Below are positions 1 through 6,548 of a DNA stretch of 33,341 bases, piece after piece. The position numbers and the translations under genes are program-made. The DNA is from Spirochaetota bacterium (GTDB lineage Bacteria; Spirochaetota; UBA4802; UBA5368): contig DATIKU010000023.1 in assembly GCA_035477215.1 (NCBI GenBank), forward strand, positions 1 to 33,341, read 5' to 3'. Every line of letters begins with the position of its first letter. Position 1 is the stretch's first letter. Under the pieces are notes generated by a model. The model worked only from the letters and a program-made list of their open reading frames with translations. It was not told the DNA's origin and did no database searches.

Positions 1-327
1 ATCGGAATGCTGGAGGATGAATTCAATCTCCAGCGGCACCAAGCGCACGTTGATAGGGACAAACATCGCCCCGAGCTTATGCACCGCCAGATAGCTGTAA
101 TACGCCTCGATGCTGTTCCCGTGCATGAAGGCCACCTTGCAGCCTTTTTTAACCTCGAACTCCGCAAGGCCTGCGGCAAGGGGATCGGTGATCTCATCAA
201 GCTCTTTCCACGTCTTGCGATCCCATTCGTCGGTCCGGTAATTGACGGCGACGACCGCTTCCCTGTCAGGAAAATCGACGACGTTCCTCTGGAGCATTTC
301 AGGAATGGTTTTCGGTATCATATACAT
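1..327 (-). CDS. AMP-binding acyl-CoA synthetase, N-terminal part (runs off left edge)
   Basis: The minus strand is open from an ATG at 327 to the window edge (109 codons). The protein begins MYMIPKTIPEML and continues with DREAVVAV, RTDEWDRKTWKELDEI, KKGCKVAFMHGNSIEAYYSY and LGAMFVPINVRL. This order is the usual N-terminus of ANL-superfamily (AMP-dependent) acyl-CoA synthetases. These enzymes activate carboxylic acids with ATP and CoA. A strong Shine-Dalgarno AGGAGG lies 8 nt upstream and fixes the start. The AMP-binding P-loop and the C-terminal domain lie outside the window, so chain-length specificity cannot be judged. It is the last gene read in this direction, downstream of decayed DNA. 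It could equally be a benzoate- or other acid-CoA ligase of the same superfamily. Confidence 0.8.
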   Translation of the reverse strand, partial: MYMIPKTIPEMLQRNVVDFPDREAVVAVNYRTDEWDRKTWKELDEITDPLAAGLAEFEVKKGCKVAFMHGNSIEAYYSYLAVHKLGAMFVPINVRLVPLEIEFILQHSD

Positions 328-633
328 GCGGCATTCCTCCTCTTGGTTGTATGGGATTCTGTTTCTGTTTAATGAAATCCCGATTGCAAATTCCCTGCGA
401 CGCACCACTTGTGTGATGAGGTTACCACTATACTTTTATCCTAAGGGTGGCCCGGTGCTGCGCAAATACGGCTTCCATGGCAATATTGTGAAATATCACT
501 TAATATTTGATAGAAGTAGTTAAATAATACAAATTAAATATCCAGGAAAGTACCCTCCCCTCGGAGCACAGTTCCTCCCGACATAAGGCATGATATCGGA
601 AGTGACTTCAAGGGGAAAACGCCCTCTCCCCGC

Positions 634-655
634 AAAAAAGCCCCTTGACAGGGGC
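634..655 (-). terminator. Rho-independent terminator, minus strand
   Basis: A perfect 6-bp stem (GCCCCT/AGGGGC) with a 4-nt loop occupies 640-655. Read on the minus strand it is followed by six T residues (634-639). It sits after hicB and the short CsgG-like remnant, so it would end transcripts coming from the hicAB side before the acyl-CoA synthetase gene. Confidence 0.75.
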
Positions 656-754
656 CTTAAAATTTTGCGCGAACTCGGCGATACTCTTTTCCACGTCTAT
701 GATGCGCCCGTTGATGAACACCTTGTTGCTCCACGATTCCACGGTGCCCACCAA
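656..754 (-). pseudogene. CsgG-like protein fragment (second copy, C-terminal piece only)
   Basis: The minus strand between hicB and the terminator encodes LVGTVESWSNKVFINGRI followed by IDVEKSIAEFAQ. It is nearly the same as a segment of the CsgG-like pseudogene at 1429-1883 (LVGSVESWSGKVFINGPI, IDVEKGIAEFAH). No start codon or upstream part of the gene is present, because the upstream sequence is directly replaced by hicB. After IAEFAQ the similarity stops and the reading frame runs into the terminator hairpin. It is a leftover of a duplicated gene and not functional. Confidence 0.7.
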
Positions 755-774
755 CGAAGTAGAGTGGAAAAAGA

Positions 775-990
775 TCAGGCGTAGATCAGTTTTCCGCGAG
801 GTTTCGGGATCTCCCTTCCCATCTTATGGGCCGTTTCGATCCATTCATCGATAATTCCATGTACGTTTGCAAGCGCATCCTCATAGCTTGCACCGTCGGA
901 CATGCAGCCGGGAAGCTCGGGCACCTCGGCGAGAAACGCCTGATCATCCTCGCTCCAGTAAATGATTACTTCATATTTATGCCTGTTCAT
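775..990 (-). CDS. hicB: HicB-family antitoxin
   Basis: The 71-residue protein has the small HicB fold: KYEVIIYWSEDDQAFLAEVP, then ELPGCMSDGASYEDALANV, then a helix (IIDEWIETAHKMGREIPKP). HicB neutralises the mRNA interferase HicA by direct binding. This short form ends after the partial RNase H-like domain and lacks the C-terminal DNA-binding helix-turn-helix found in longer HicB proteins, so autoregulation may rely on another arrangement. Its start overlaps the 3' end of hicA by 14 nt, the usual tight coupling of this toxin-antitoxin pair. The assignment is firm; whether the pair is active is not shown. Confidence 0.88.
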   Translation of the reverse strand: MNRHKYEVIIYWSEDDQAFLAEVPELPGCMSDGASYEDALANVHGIIDEWIETAHKMGREIPKPRGKLIYA

Positions 991-1240
991 CGTCGTCTCC
1001 TAACTTGTACTTGGTGATCACATTTCTCACCTGCTTTACCTGGTACGGTTTCGCCTTGCTTCCCAACGGCTGAATGTTGATGATTTCAACAACGTTGTCT
1101 TTATAATAGATATGGTGGTCACCCTTGATTCGTTCACTGAATCCCAGGCGTTGTAACACGCCGCATAGCTCCTGAAATTCGATGTTTTTGTCATGGCGTC
1201 CTGTAAGAATTTTGTTCAGCAGTTTTTCAAATTGACTCAT
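977..1240 (-). CDS. hicA: HicA-family mRNA interferase toxin
   Basis: The 87-residue protein contains the double-stranded-RNA-binding-like HicA fold. It has FQELCGVLQRLGFSERIKG, then DHHIYYKDN with the conserved histidine expected to cleave RNA, then QPLGSKAKPYQVKQVRNVI. Family members cut mRNA during translation and are held inactive by HicB. A GGAG Shine-Dalgarno stands 4 nt before the ATG. The toxin comes first and overlaps the antitoxin. The pair sits between two remnants of a decayed ankyrin/CsgG-like gene unit, which suggests it arrived by insertion or recombination into dispensable DNA. Confidence 0.88.
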   Translation of the reverse strand: MSQFEKLLNKILTGRHDKNIEFQELCGVLQRLGFSERIKGDHHIYYKDNVVEIINIQPLGSKAKPYQVKQVRNVITKYKLGDDDEQA

Positions 1241-1285
1241 AGTTCTCCACGTGATTCTTCAAATATAGCGGCATGGTCATATTTT

Positions 1286-1399
1286 TCAAATCATTTTATT
1301 GATGTCGCCGTCAAATGAAGCTCCCATGAGAGGCGTACTTCAACCCCCAAGCGATAGTAATAAAACGATAAATATTGAAAAATTCCTTATTTTCTTCAT
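1286..1399 (-). pseudogene. Ankyrin-type lipoprotein remnant with nonsense codon at the lipobox
   Basis: The minus strand from the ATG at 1399 reads MKKIRNFSIFIVLLLSLGG, a lipoprotein-like signal peptide. It is followed by a TGA stop (1340-1342) exactly where the lipidated cysteine would be. Continuing in frame gives STPLMGASFDGDINKMI, the start of an ankyrin repeat, and then another TGA at 1286. After that no coding similarity is visible. This looks like the head of a second copy of the ankyrin lipoprotein found at 1889-2245, killed by at least two nonsense changes and truncated just upstream of hicA. Confidence 0.6.
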
Positions 1400-1428
1400 G
1401 GTTAGATGTTCCTGCTTATTATAATTTA

Positions 1429-1883
1429 CTACATCCCATTTATCCTCTTTGCCAGGTTCTTCGTGAAGTTCGCCGCCCCCGTGTCCAGGTCCAGCATGGA
1501 GCTCACGGCCTCCTTGTGGGCGAACTCGGCGATACCCTTTTCCACGTCGATGATGGGCCCGTTGATGAACACCTTGCCGCTCCATGACTCGACGCTTCCA
1601 ACCAGCATTTTCTCCGCCGATAAAAGTTTCCCCACCTGCACCGCGCAGGACGTGTCCGTGCAGCCGTCTTGACGAAGGCTTGCTCTTTCAGGATGGCGTT
1701 CATTGCCGACCGTTCGATCACCTTGAACTGGCCGGTGTTGATGAGCTCCGTGCGGAGCCATTCGCTCACGCGCGAGGCGTCGGCCTTGGACACGCCCTTT
1801 CCGTCGAAGTCGATGACGGCGATGAGGAGCATGTCAGTGTTTTTTACCATAGTAATAGTTTTTGATTGTGCTGATTTCAGCAT
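1429..1883 (-). pseudogene. CsgG-like (curli-secretion-family fold) protein, frameshifted
   Basis: Two overlapping minus-strand frames together encode one domain. The first frame gives LLIAVIDFDGKGVSKADA, WLRTELINTGQFKVIERSAM and NAILKEQAF. The second gives QDGCTDTSCAVQVGKLLS, AEKMLVGSVESWSGKVFING and AEFAHKEAVSSMLDLDTGA. This is the CsgG-like lipoprotein domain that spirochaetes carry in several copies. The frames meet near 1670-1676; adding one base there restores AFV-QDGC, so a 1-nt deletion is the simplest explanation. There is no signal peptide. The ORF starts 5 nt after the ankyrin gene ends, so the N-terminal export signal also seems to be lost. The family's role in these bacteria is not established. 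A sequencing error cannot be excluded. Confidence 0.7.
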
Positions 1884-1888
1884 CTGAA

Positions 1889-2245
1889 TTATTTGTGAAT
1901 TTCCTTCTTTTCCGCGAATATTAAATCATCGATGTACACAACGGCACCCTTTCTAAGCAGCATTTGAACAATAGTGGAATGATTAGTCCGTACTGTATAG
2001 GTCAAAGCAGTCCAACACCTCCCCCGTTCGCACACTCGAGAATTTTCATCGGCTCCTTTTTCAAGCAGAAACTTTACCATATCGGTTTTTCCTTGATAAG
2101 ACGCATACATCAGTGCTGTCACTGTTCCCGATATTTCATTTATATCGGTTCCTTTGTCCAGCGGGGCTTTTACCGTTATAACATAACCTTCACCCGCTGC
2201 ACGAGAGAGCGGAGAAAGACAACCCACAAGCGTTAGTAAACACAC
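1889..2245 (-). CDS. Ankyrin-repeat lipoprotein (signal peptide out of frame)
   Basis: The open frame begins at GTG (2245) and reads MCLLTLVGCLSPLSRAAGEG, containing the lipobox LVGC. It continues with ankyrin repeats (VTALMYASYQGKTDMVKFLL, EKGADENSRV, TALTYTVRTNHSTIVQMLLR). The natural start is probably the ATG at 2277 (MNKAK), which lies in another frame. One extra A in the run near 2262-2267 would join it to give MNKAKNILLLLVCLLTLVGC, a textbook lipoprotein signal. So either the gene carries a 1-nt homopolymer deletion that blocks export, or the assembly has an error. Ankyrin repeats mediate protein-protein contacts; a specific partner cannot be named. An IS5 element ends about 40 nt upstream of the ATG and may have displaced the promoter. 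Confidence 0.65.
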   Translation of the reverse strand: MCLLTLVGCLSPLSRAAGEGYVITVKAPLDKGTDINEISGTVTALMYASYQGKTDMVKFLLEKGADENSRVCERGRCWTALTYTVRTNHSTIVQMLLRKGAVVYIDDLIFAEKKEIHK

Positions 2246-2319
2246 TAAAAGCAGTAAAATATTTTTGCCTTATTCATAAATGGATATCCTCACATTTTAT
2301 TAGCTTTTTGACATTTAGG

Positions 2320-2334
2320 GAACCTCTATAAATT
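2320..2334 (+). repeat. IS5-type terminal inverted repeat, left end
   Basis: GAACCTCTATAAATT matches the inverted sequence at the other IS end in 12 of its first 13 positions. It marks the left boundary of the element. Confidence 0.65.
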
Positions 2335-2454
2335 ACCCTTTGCTTGCTTTTTAATGTTTTTTAAGTTTCACCAATTGGGTTTTACCCATGGCGTGCCTGC
2401 CAGCACTTGCATCATTACAATAATCCCATGTACTTTTACCGCTCAGCATCAATT

Positions 2455-3474
2455 CTATGCATAGGAGCAGTATCGCCGCATATTATACGCCAGGTTGATC
2501 ATTCCAACCGATTCCGAAATTCGTTTCAATCCAATGCATCGCAGATAATTACCTTTCATCCAGTGTATCATTCCGAAAACATGTTCAATGCGAGCCCTGG
2601 TGCGTGATTTCTTACTATTGTGTTCCCGTTGCTTCGCCGTCAAACATTTATGCCGATATCCTTTTTAATGAATCTTGCTGATAAACCCCCGCCTGACAAA
2701 ACGCTTTCCGATGTATTCAGGTCGATACGCACCATCTCCTCATACGGGCTCCTTTTTCCCACGCGGCGTACCTATGATTTCGAAAAGTGGGCGGGAGTCG
2801 TGAACCTCGGCGCCAGGGACCGTATAATCGAGAATAAATTTTCGCTTTCGGTCTACCGCAAGATGGTTCTTATAGCCGAAATATGTACGATCATTTTCTC
2901 CGCCCACCGGGCCTCTATGTCTTTCTGCCTTTTCTTGTTCTCGCCCCGGGCTCAAGGAGAAGTTCACTCCTCCTTGATATACCTGTTCACCTCACGCGTG
3001 TTCCTCTGGCGAGGCACCTCCACAAATGAAGCATCCACTATCTTGCCCGATTTCGCCATCAAATTCGCCTTCTCGATCTGATGGTTGAACTTTCTAAAGG
3101 CCTTCCTGGAAATACCATGCTCCCTGAAGCGTTCCTTAATATAGCCATATCGTCTTCGCGTCCGGCATCTGATGCATCGTCTCTCCACCGGATACAAAAC
3201 GCTCGAAGCTTCGCCGGTCTTTGAGCTGAAACTCCATCTGGTCATCTGAAAGACCTTAAAGATGCTGCAATATAACCACGCGAAACATCATCACTTCGTC
3301 AAAAGGCTTCCGCCCGGCATTCCTTATATTGTCAGGGTTCTCAATTCGTATCTCTTTAAGTATAGGACGAAACGATTCCCATTTTATTTTCTCATTAAGC
3401 ACAAGCAATGGATCGCCAAGCTTCGTCAACTCCTCCAAACGCTCGATCTCATCGAACAATCCACGCTGTTTCAT
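2455..3474 (-). pseudogene. IS5-family transposase, broken by several frameshifts
   Basis: Four consecutive minus-strand fragments cover the whole transposase in order. The N-terminus (3474-3256) has MKQRGLFDEIERLEELTKLG, AGRKPFDEVMMFRVVILQHL. The middle (3245-2964) has YIKERFREHGISRKAF, GKIVDASFVEVPRQRNTREV. The next part (2967-2740) has TYFGYKNHLAVDRKRKFI and VHDSRPLFE. The C-terminus (2643-2455) has RTRARIEHVFGMIHWMKGNY. Another piece, LSDDQMEFQLKDRRSFERFV, is read in a third frame around 3170-3250. IVDASF and GYKNHLAVD hold the family's catalytic-core surroundings. At least three frameshifts or stops separate the parts, so it cannot make an active enzyme. It could only be mobilised in trans, if its ends still work. 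Confidence 0.85.
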
Positions 3475-3550
3475 AATTTACGCCTTTTTGTGATTGATTT
3501 CTGTGGACTATTTCGCCATACTCCCCCTTGTCAATTAATTCACCTGATAA

Positions 3551-3569
3551 AATTGATTTTTAGAGGTTC
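3551..3569 (-). repeat. IS5-type terminal inverted repeat, right end
   Basis: Read on the minus strand this is GAACCTCTAAAAATCAATT, the partner of the left terminal repeat at 2320-2334. Confidence 0.65.
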
Positions 3570-3579
3570 ACTTATTAAT

Positions 3580-4521
3580 ATGGATAAAATGATTTATAAT
3601 ATGATTTTGACAGCCATACTTCTTCCTCTACCGGATTATTTTTTAATGCATAGAGATATCCATCCAGAAAGCGAAAAGATCAGCACTCCCGAAAAGGAAA
3701 TGATTGCCTTATATGGAAGGGAGAAAGTTGCGCGGTTTATCGATCCGGAGCTTTTTGAGAAAAATCATGTAGTTGCGTATTACGGGCACCCGAATTCAAA
3801 AATTATGGGTATTGTTGGGCGGCTTTCAAAAGAAAAACTAGCTGCTACCCTGAAGGAAAAAGCAGCGCTGTATGACAACCTGAACGGCGAAAGAGGGGTC
3901 ATTCCGGCAATTTACATCATACACGGAACCTGTCAACCGGCCGGGAATATCAATATCATCAACCAGGACCTTGTCAAATCATATATTGATCTGGCAATTG
4001 AAAATGATTTTCTTGTGTTCCTTGATCATCAGATCGGCAAGTATTCATTGCAACACGCAATGAATTTGCTGCTTCCCTATCTGAAATATCCGAATGTGCA
4101 TCTCGCCATAGATCTGGAATGGCGGACAACGCGACCGATGGAAGTAATCGGATTTATAACGGGAAACGAGTTGAATGATATTCAGGCGATGATGCAGAAA
4201 TATATCATTGATAACAATATTCCGGGGAAAAGAAAGCTCGTTTTCCATCAGTTTAATTACAAAATGCTCAGAAATTCGTCGCTTGTTAAAGCGGCCTATG
4301 ATCCGGTTCTTCTTGTGCACACCACTTCCGGCTGGGGCAGGCCGAAAGAAAAGCTGGCCACTCATGAGCGCAATGCCAAGGTATCGAATATTCCGTACAA
4401 GGGGTTTAAACTCTGGTATTACTATTCATCTAAAAAGGGGGTTCATTATGATGAACCGCTGATGTCCCCTTCCGAAGTTCTTGCTCTGAAACCCCAGCCG
4501 GGCCTTATCATTTATCAGTAA
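3580..4521 (+). CDS. Conserved protein of unknown function, possibly a secreted TIM-barrel protein
   Basis: I do not recognise a named family with confidence. The frame is open from inside the IS (3262), but its part before 3570 is translated IS DNA. The first ATG after the IS end, at 3580, gives a 313-residue protein. It has a hydrophobic N-terminus (MIYNMILTAILLPLPDYFLM) that could act as a signal or anchor. Then come VVAYYGHPNSKIMGIVGRLS, PAIYIIHGTCQPAGNINI, ENDFLVFLDHQIGK, HLAIDLEWRTTRP and KLVFHQFNYKML. Alternating hydrophobic strands ending in charged or aromatic residues (FLD, IDLEW, FHQF) look like the strands of a TIM barrel, as in glycoside-hydrolase-like proteins. This is inference. 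No good Shine-Dalgarno is visible, and the IS may have replaced its promoter or original start. Confidence 0.65.
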   Translation: MDKMIYNMILTAILLPLPDYFLMHRDIHPESEKISTPEKEMIALYGREKVARFIDPELFEKNHVVAYYGHPNSKIMGIVGRLSKEKLAATLKEKAALYDNLNGERGVIPAIYIIHGTCQPAGNINIINQDLVKSYIDLAIENDFLVFLDHQIGKYSLQHAMNLLLPYLKYPNVHLAIDLEWRTTRPMEVIGFITGNELNDIQAMMQKYIIDNNIPGKRKLVFHQFNYKMLRNSSLVKAAYDPVLLVHTTSGWGRPKEKLATHERNAKVSNIPYKGFKLWYYYSSKKGVHYDEPLMSPSEVLALKPQPGLIIYQ

Positions 4522-4614
4522 AAGCGATTATTATTCTAAGATGATCGTGGACAGAGCTGTATTTTATATAAAAACAGTTTATTCGTACACCTCAAATGAA
4601 TGATAGAAATAAAA

Positions 4615-4679
4615 AAAATCTGGATTCCCGCAAAGTCAATTGATAGGAGTATCGAAAATCAGGATTCCCGGAAAGTTAA
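4615..4679. repeat. Two tandem copies of a 25-nt direct repeat, period 40
   Basis: Copies at 4615-4639 and 4655-4679 share AAAATC-GGATTCCCG-AAAGT-AA, differing at only three positions, with 15 nt between them. They lie in AT-rich DNA after the unknown gene. They could be binding sites or remains of a longer repeat family; nothing in the sequence decides this. Confidence 0.55.
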
Positions 4680-4884
4680 CCCAAATTCCCTGTTTTTTCA
4701 AAAAAATCGCGCAGTTTTTCTAAAAGCAGAAGAGAAAAAAAGCGGTTCACACAAAATGTTTCGATCAGGCATGCTTTTCACAAGAAAAGCAGTAACAAGA
4801 TAGAAAATGAAGGGATTTTTTACCGGCAGGACATAGTAAACCGTATATCGGAAAAGCGCTGAAAAAAAGAACCGCATAAAAAAA

Positions 4885-4956
4885 TCATTCATCCACTAAA
4901 ACCTTCTCGTCAAGTCCAGGAGGAGCTTTATTCGAATTTTGTGCTGAATGATTCAT
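4885..4956 (-). CDS. Possible 23-residue small protein
   Basis: The ATG at 4956 is preceded by GGAGGC with 4 nt spacing, one of the better ribosome-binding sites in the region. It opens a short frame: MNHSAQNSNKA then PPGLDEKVLVDE and stop. The Shine-Dalgarno itself forms one arm of the hairpin at 4961-4980, so its access could be controlled by RNA structure. Its stop codon overlaps the ATG of a 64-codon hydrophobic, Phe-rich ORF (4892 down to 4698). There is no recognisable family. It may be a real small protein, a leader peptide, or the tail of a lost gene. Confidence 0.25.
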   Translation of the reverse strand: MNHSAQNSNKAPPGLDEKVLVDE

Positions 4957-5120
4957 GTTTGCCTCCATGTTTTTGGAGGCATTATATTTCAAGGCCCCAC
5001 GCAGGGGATAACGTGGGGAAATTGACGCTTGCCATTCGATGAACTTTCCGTGTTGATTATTATTTAATTTGATTCCATGACTTCGCCGGCCGGCCCGGGA
5101 GTCCGAGAAAAAAAGCGATA

Positions 5121-5945
5121 CTATTCCACCCACGCATCCACCGGCCCGCCGCCGAGGATGCTCCGCACCGCGTTCACTTTCGCGTAGTGCCCGCCGGTAA
5201 TGTAGAACATGGCGCCCTCGCGCCCGAGGAGCTTTCGAGCGCTCGCCCGGGGTGAAAGGCCCCTGCCGTGCAGCTCGAGCACGTCGTCGCGCAGCCGCGT
5301 CATGAAGGCGACCTTTTCCCCGAGCTGTTTGGTCCCGTCGCGCACCACGCCGAGCAGGCCGCAGAATATCGTATCGACATCGAGTTTCGCGAGATCCATG
5401 AGAGATTGAAGTAGAAGGCCGTAGTCCTCGTCGCGCCTGAAGTATTTGATCTTTCTGCCGCAGAAGACGTCGCCGGTGAAGAGCCATTTTCTGTCGGGCT
5501 CGTAGAGGCAGATATGGTCGCAACTGTGCCCCGGGGCGAAGAGCACGCTGAAGGAGTGGTTCGCGGTGCGAATGGTTTCCCCGATCGGCTGCGCCGCGGA
5601 GCCGTCCGGACGCTTCCAGACCACGAGCTGGTAGGGCTCCAGGGGCATCCTGCCGGGATCGGCAATCCAGGGGATGGCGCGATCGTGAGCGTAGATTGTC
5701 GGACCCTGGGCCGCGGCCAGGGCTGCGTTGTTGCCGGTGTGGTCCTCGTGGTGGTGGGTGTTTACGATTGTCCGCACCGTCCGTCCACGCAGGGCGTCCA
5801 TGAATTCGCGACGCGCGGCGATGGTGCCGGTGTCGATGAGGAGGTCGTCGACGAGAAAGGCGCGCACCCAGTAGGGCACCACCGGTCCGAGGCTCCTGCC
5901 CATCCTGAAAAGCGTTACGTCCTTATGCGTTGATGTGATCAGCAT
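5121..5945 (-). CDS. Metallo-beta-lactamase-fold hydrolase
   Basis: The 274-residue protein has the zinc-site motifs of the superfamily: THHHEDHTGN (His64, His66, Asp68, His69), APGHSCDHI (His140), FTGDVF (Asp159) and a late GGHYAK. The metal site therefore looks complete. The superfamily hydrolyses thioesters, lactones, phosphoesters and similar bonds; nothing here fixes the substrate. There is no signal peptide, so it is probably cytoplasmic. Its ATG overlaps the end of the MarR gene by 7 nt and has a GGGAGG Shine-Dalgarno inside that gene. The two are almost certainly one transcript, which suggests the regulator senses the substrate or product of this enzyme. Confidence 0.85.
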   Translation of the reverse strand: MLITSTHKDVTLFRMGRSLGPVVPYWVRAFLVDDLLIDTGTIAARREFMDALRGRTVRTIVNTHHHEDHTGNNAALAAAQGPTIYAHDRAIPWIADPGRMPLEPYQLVVWKRPDGSAAQPIGETIRTANHSFSVLFAPGHSCDHICLYEPDRKWLFTGDVFCGRKIKYFRRDEDYGLLLQSLMDLAKLDVDTIFCGLLGVVRDGTKQLGEKVAFMTRLRDDVLELHGRGLSPRASARKLLGREGAMFYITGGHYAKVNAVRSILGGGPVDAWVE

Positions 5946-6433
5946 GCCGCCTCCCTGCCGGGCGTGATCCCGCGGGCTTGCCGCCGGTCCCTGGTTTCGT
6001 CGTATTTCAGATTGGAGCTCATCTTTTCGAGCAGCAGAAAGAGCGTCCGCGACTGGCGCGCGGAGAGCCCGCCGAACAATCGCTCGTTCATCAGCGCCGA
6101 AATCTCACCGAGGGCGGGTATAATCTTTACGGCTTTTGGCGTGATGGATATCAGCGTGGCGCGGCCGTCCTCCGGGTCGGCGACCCGTTTGAAGTAGCCG
6201 TGCCTCTCGAGGGCCTTCACCACGCCCGTGATGGTCGACTTATCCTTGTACGTGCGCCGGGCGATCTCTTTCATGGACATCGGACCGCCGGCGGCGACGA
6301 TCATGAACACGTCGCCAAAGGAGGGGGCTATGCCGTTGATGCCCCTGCGGGTCATTTCGCGCTCGAGAATGCAAAGCGCCCGCCGGCGCAGCCGCCCGAG
6401 GGCGTAGACGAGGTTGTTCCTTTCGATCTTCAT
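5939..6433 (-). CDS. MarR-family transcriptional regulator
   Basis: The protein is about 164 residues from the ATG at 6433. An upstream in-frame TTG at 6445 would add four residues. The winged helix-turn-helix is clear: GPMSMKEIARRTYKDKSTIT, GVVKALERHGYFKRVADPED, GRATLISITPKAVKIIP. The last segment contains the beta-wing with the conserved D-x-R, here DGRA. MarR proteins bind palindromic DNA as dimers and usually let go when a small molecule binds. It heads a two-gene operon with the metallo-beta-lactamase-fold hydrolase, and a perfect inverted repeat lies just upstream. Autorepression is the likely mode of control. The C-terminal tail is basic and longer than usual. Confidence 0.88.
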   Translation of the reverse strand: MKIERNNLVYALGRLRRRALCILEREMTRRGINGIAPSFGDVFMIVAAGGPMSMKEIARRTYKDKSTITGVVKALERHGYFKRVADPEDGRATLISITPKAVKIIPALGEISALMNERLFGGLSARQSRTLFLLLEKMSSNLKYDETRDRRQARGITPGREAAC

Positions 6434-6454
6434 CGCGGTATGCAATGCAGGATA

Positions 6455-6474
6455 ATAGTTTGGTAGTAAACTAT
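6455..6474. promoter_or_regulatory. Palindromic operator candidate for the MarR regulator
   Basis: ATAGTTT and AAACTAT form a perfect 7-bp inverted repeat with a 6-nt centre, 21 nt upstream of the marR-type ATG. A TTGACA hexamer on the minus strand (6487-6492) lies immediately upstream, so the palindrome falls where the -10 region should be. MarR family operators are typically palindromes of this size overlapping their own promoter. Confidence 0.6.
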
Positions 6475-6548
6475 GTGCGGGCGTTCTGTCAAGTCCTTTT
6501 GGTATTCGGTGGGCGGCACGATGATTCTCCGCTCTAAAAAACTTCTTG

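Larger units (their letters stand above)
2320..3569 (-). mobile_element. Degenerate IS5-family insertion sequence
   Basis: About 1.25 kb bounded by imperfect terminal inverted repeats. The left end at 2320-2334 reads GAACCTCTATAAATT; the right end at 3551-3569, read on the other strand, is GAACCTCTAAAAATCAATT. Between them the minus strand carries a broken IS5-type transposase. Length and end sequence fit the IS5 family. I could not see a convincing target-site duplication. The element separates the ankyrin/CsgG-like debris from the gene at 3580, and its right end lies 10 nt from that gene's likely start codon. Confidence 0.75.
4522..5120. other. AT-rich intergenic stretch with repeats, hairpins and small ORFs
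   Basis: No conventional gene is visible in these 599 nt. They contain the tandem 25-nt repeat (4615-4679), a 23-codon ORF with a good ribosome-binding site (4885-4956), and an overlapping 64-codon Phe-rich ORF (4698-4892). There are two hairpins: GCCTCC/GGAGGC at 4961-4980 and CCCCACG/CGTGGGG at 4995-5018. Neither hairpin is followed by a clear T tract on either strand. Base composition changes sharply to GC-rich at about 5080, marking the edge of the accessory region. Confidence 0.5.

Noticed and set aside
2320-3569. Target-site duplication of the IS5 element
   Set aside because: The bases flanking the two ends do not give a convincing short direct repeat.
3262-3579. N-terminal extension of the unknown gene into the IS
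   Set aside because: The first 106 codons of the frame are antisense to the IS5 transposase; the first ATG outside the element is a better start.
4961-5018. Two hairpins as terminators
   Set aside because: Neither stem is followed by a T tract on either strand, so intrinsic termination is not supported.
4885-5523. 212-codon open frame on the minus strand
   Set aside because: Most of it overlaps the metallo-beta-lactamase-fold gene in another frame and is Arg-rich; only its last 23 codons, with their own ribosome-binding site, were kept as a possible small ORF.
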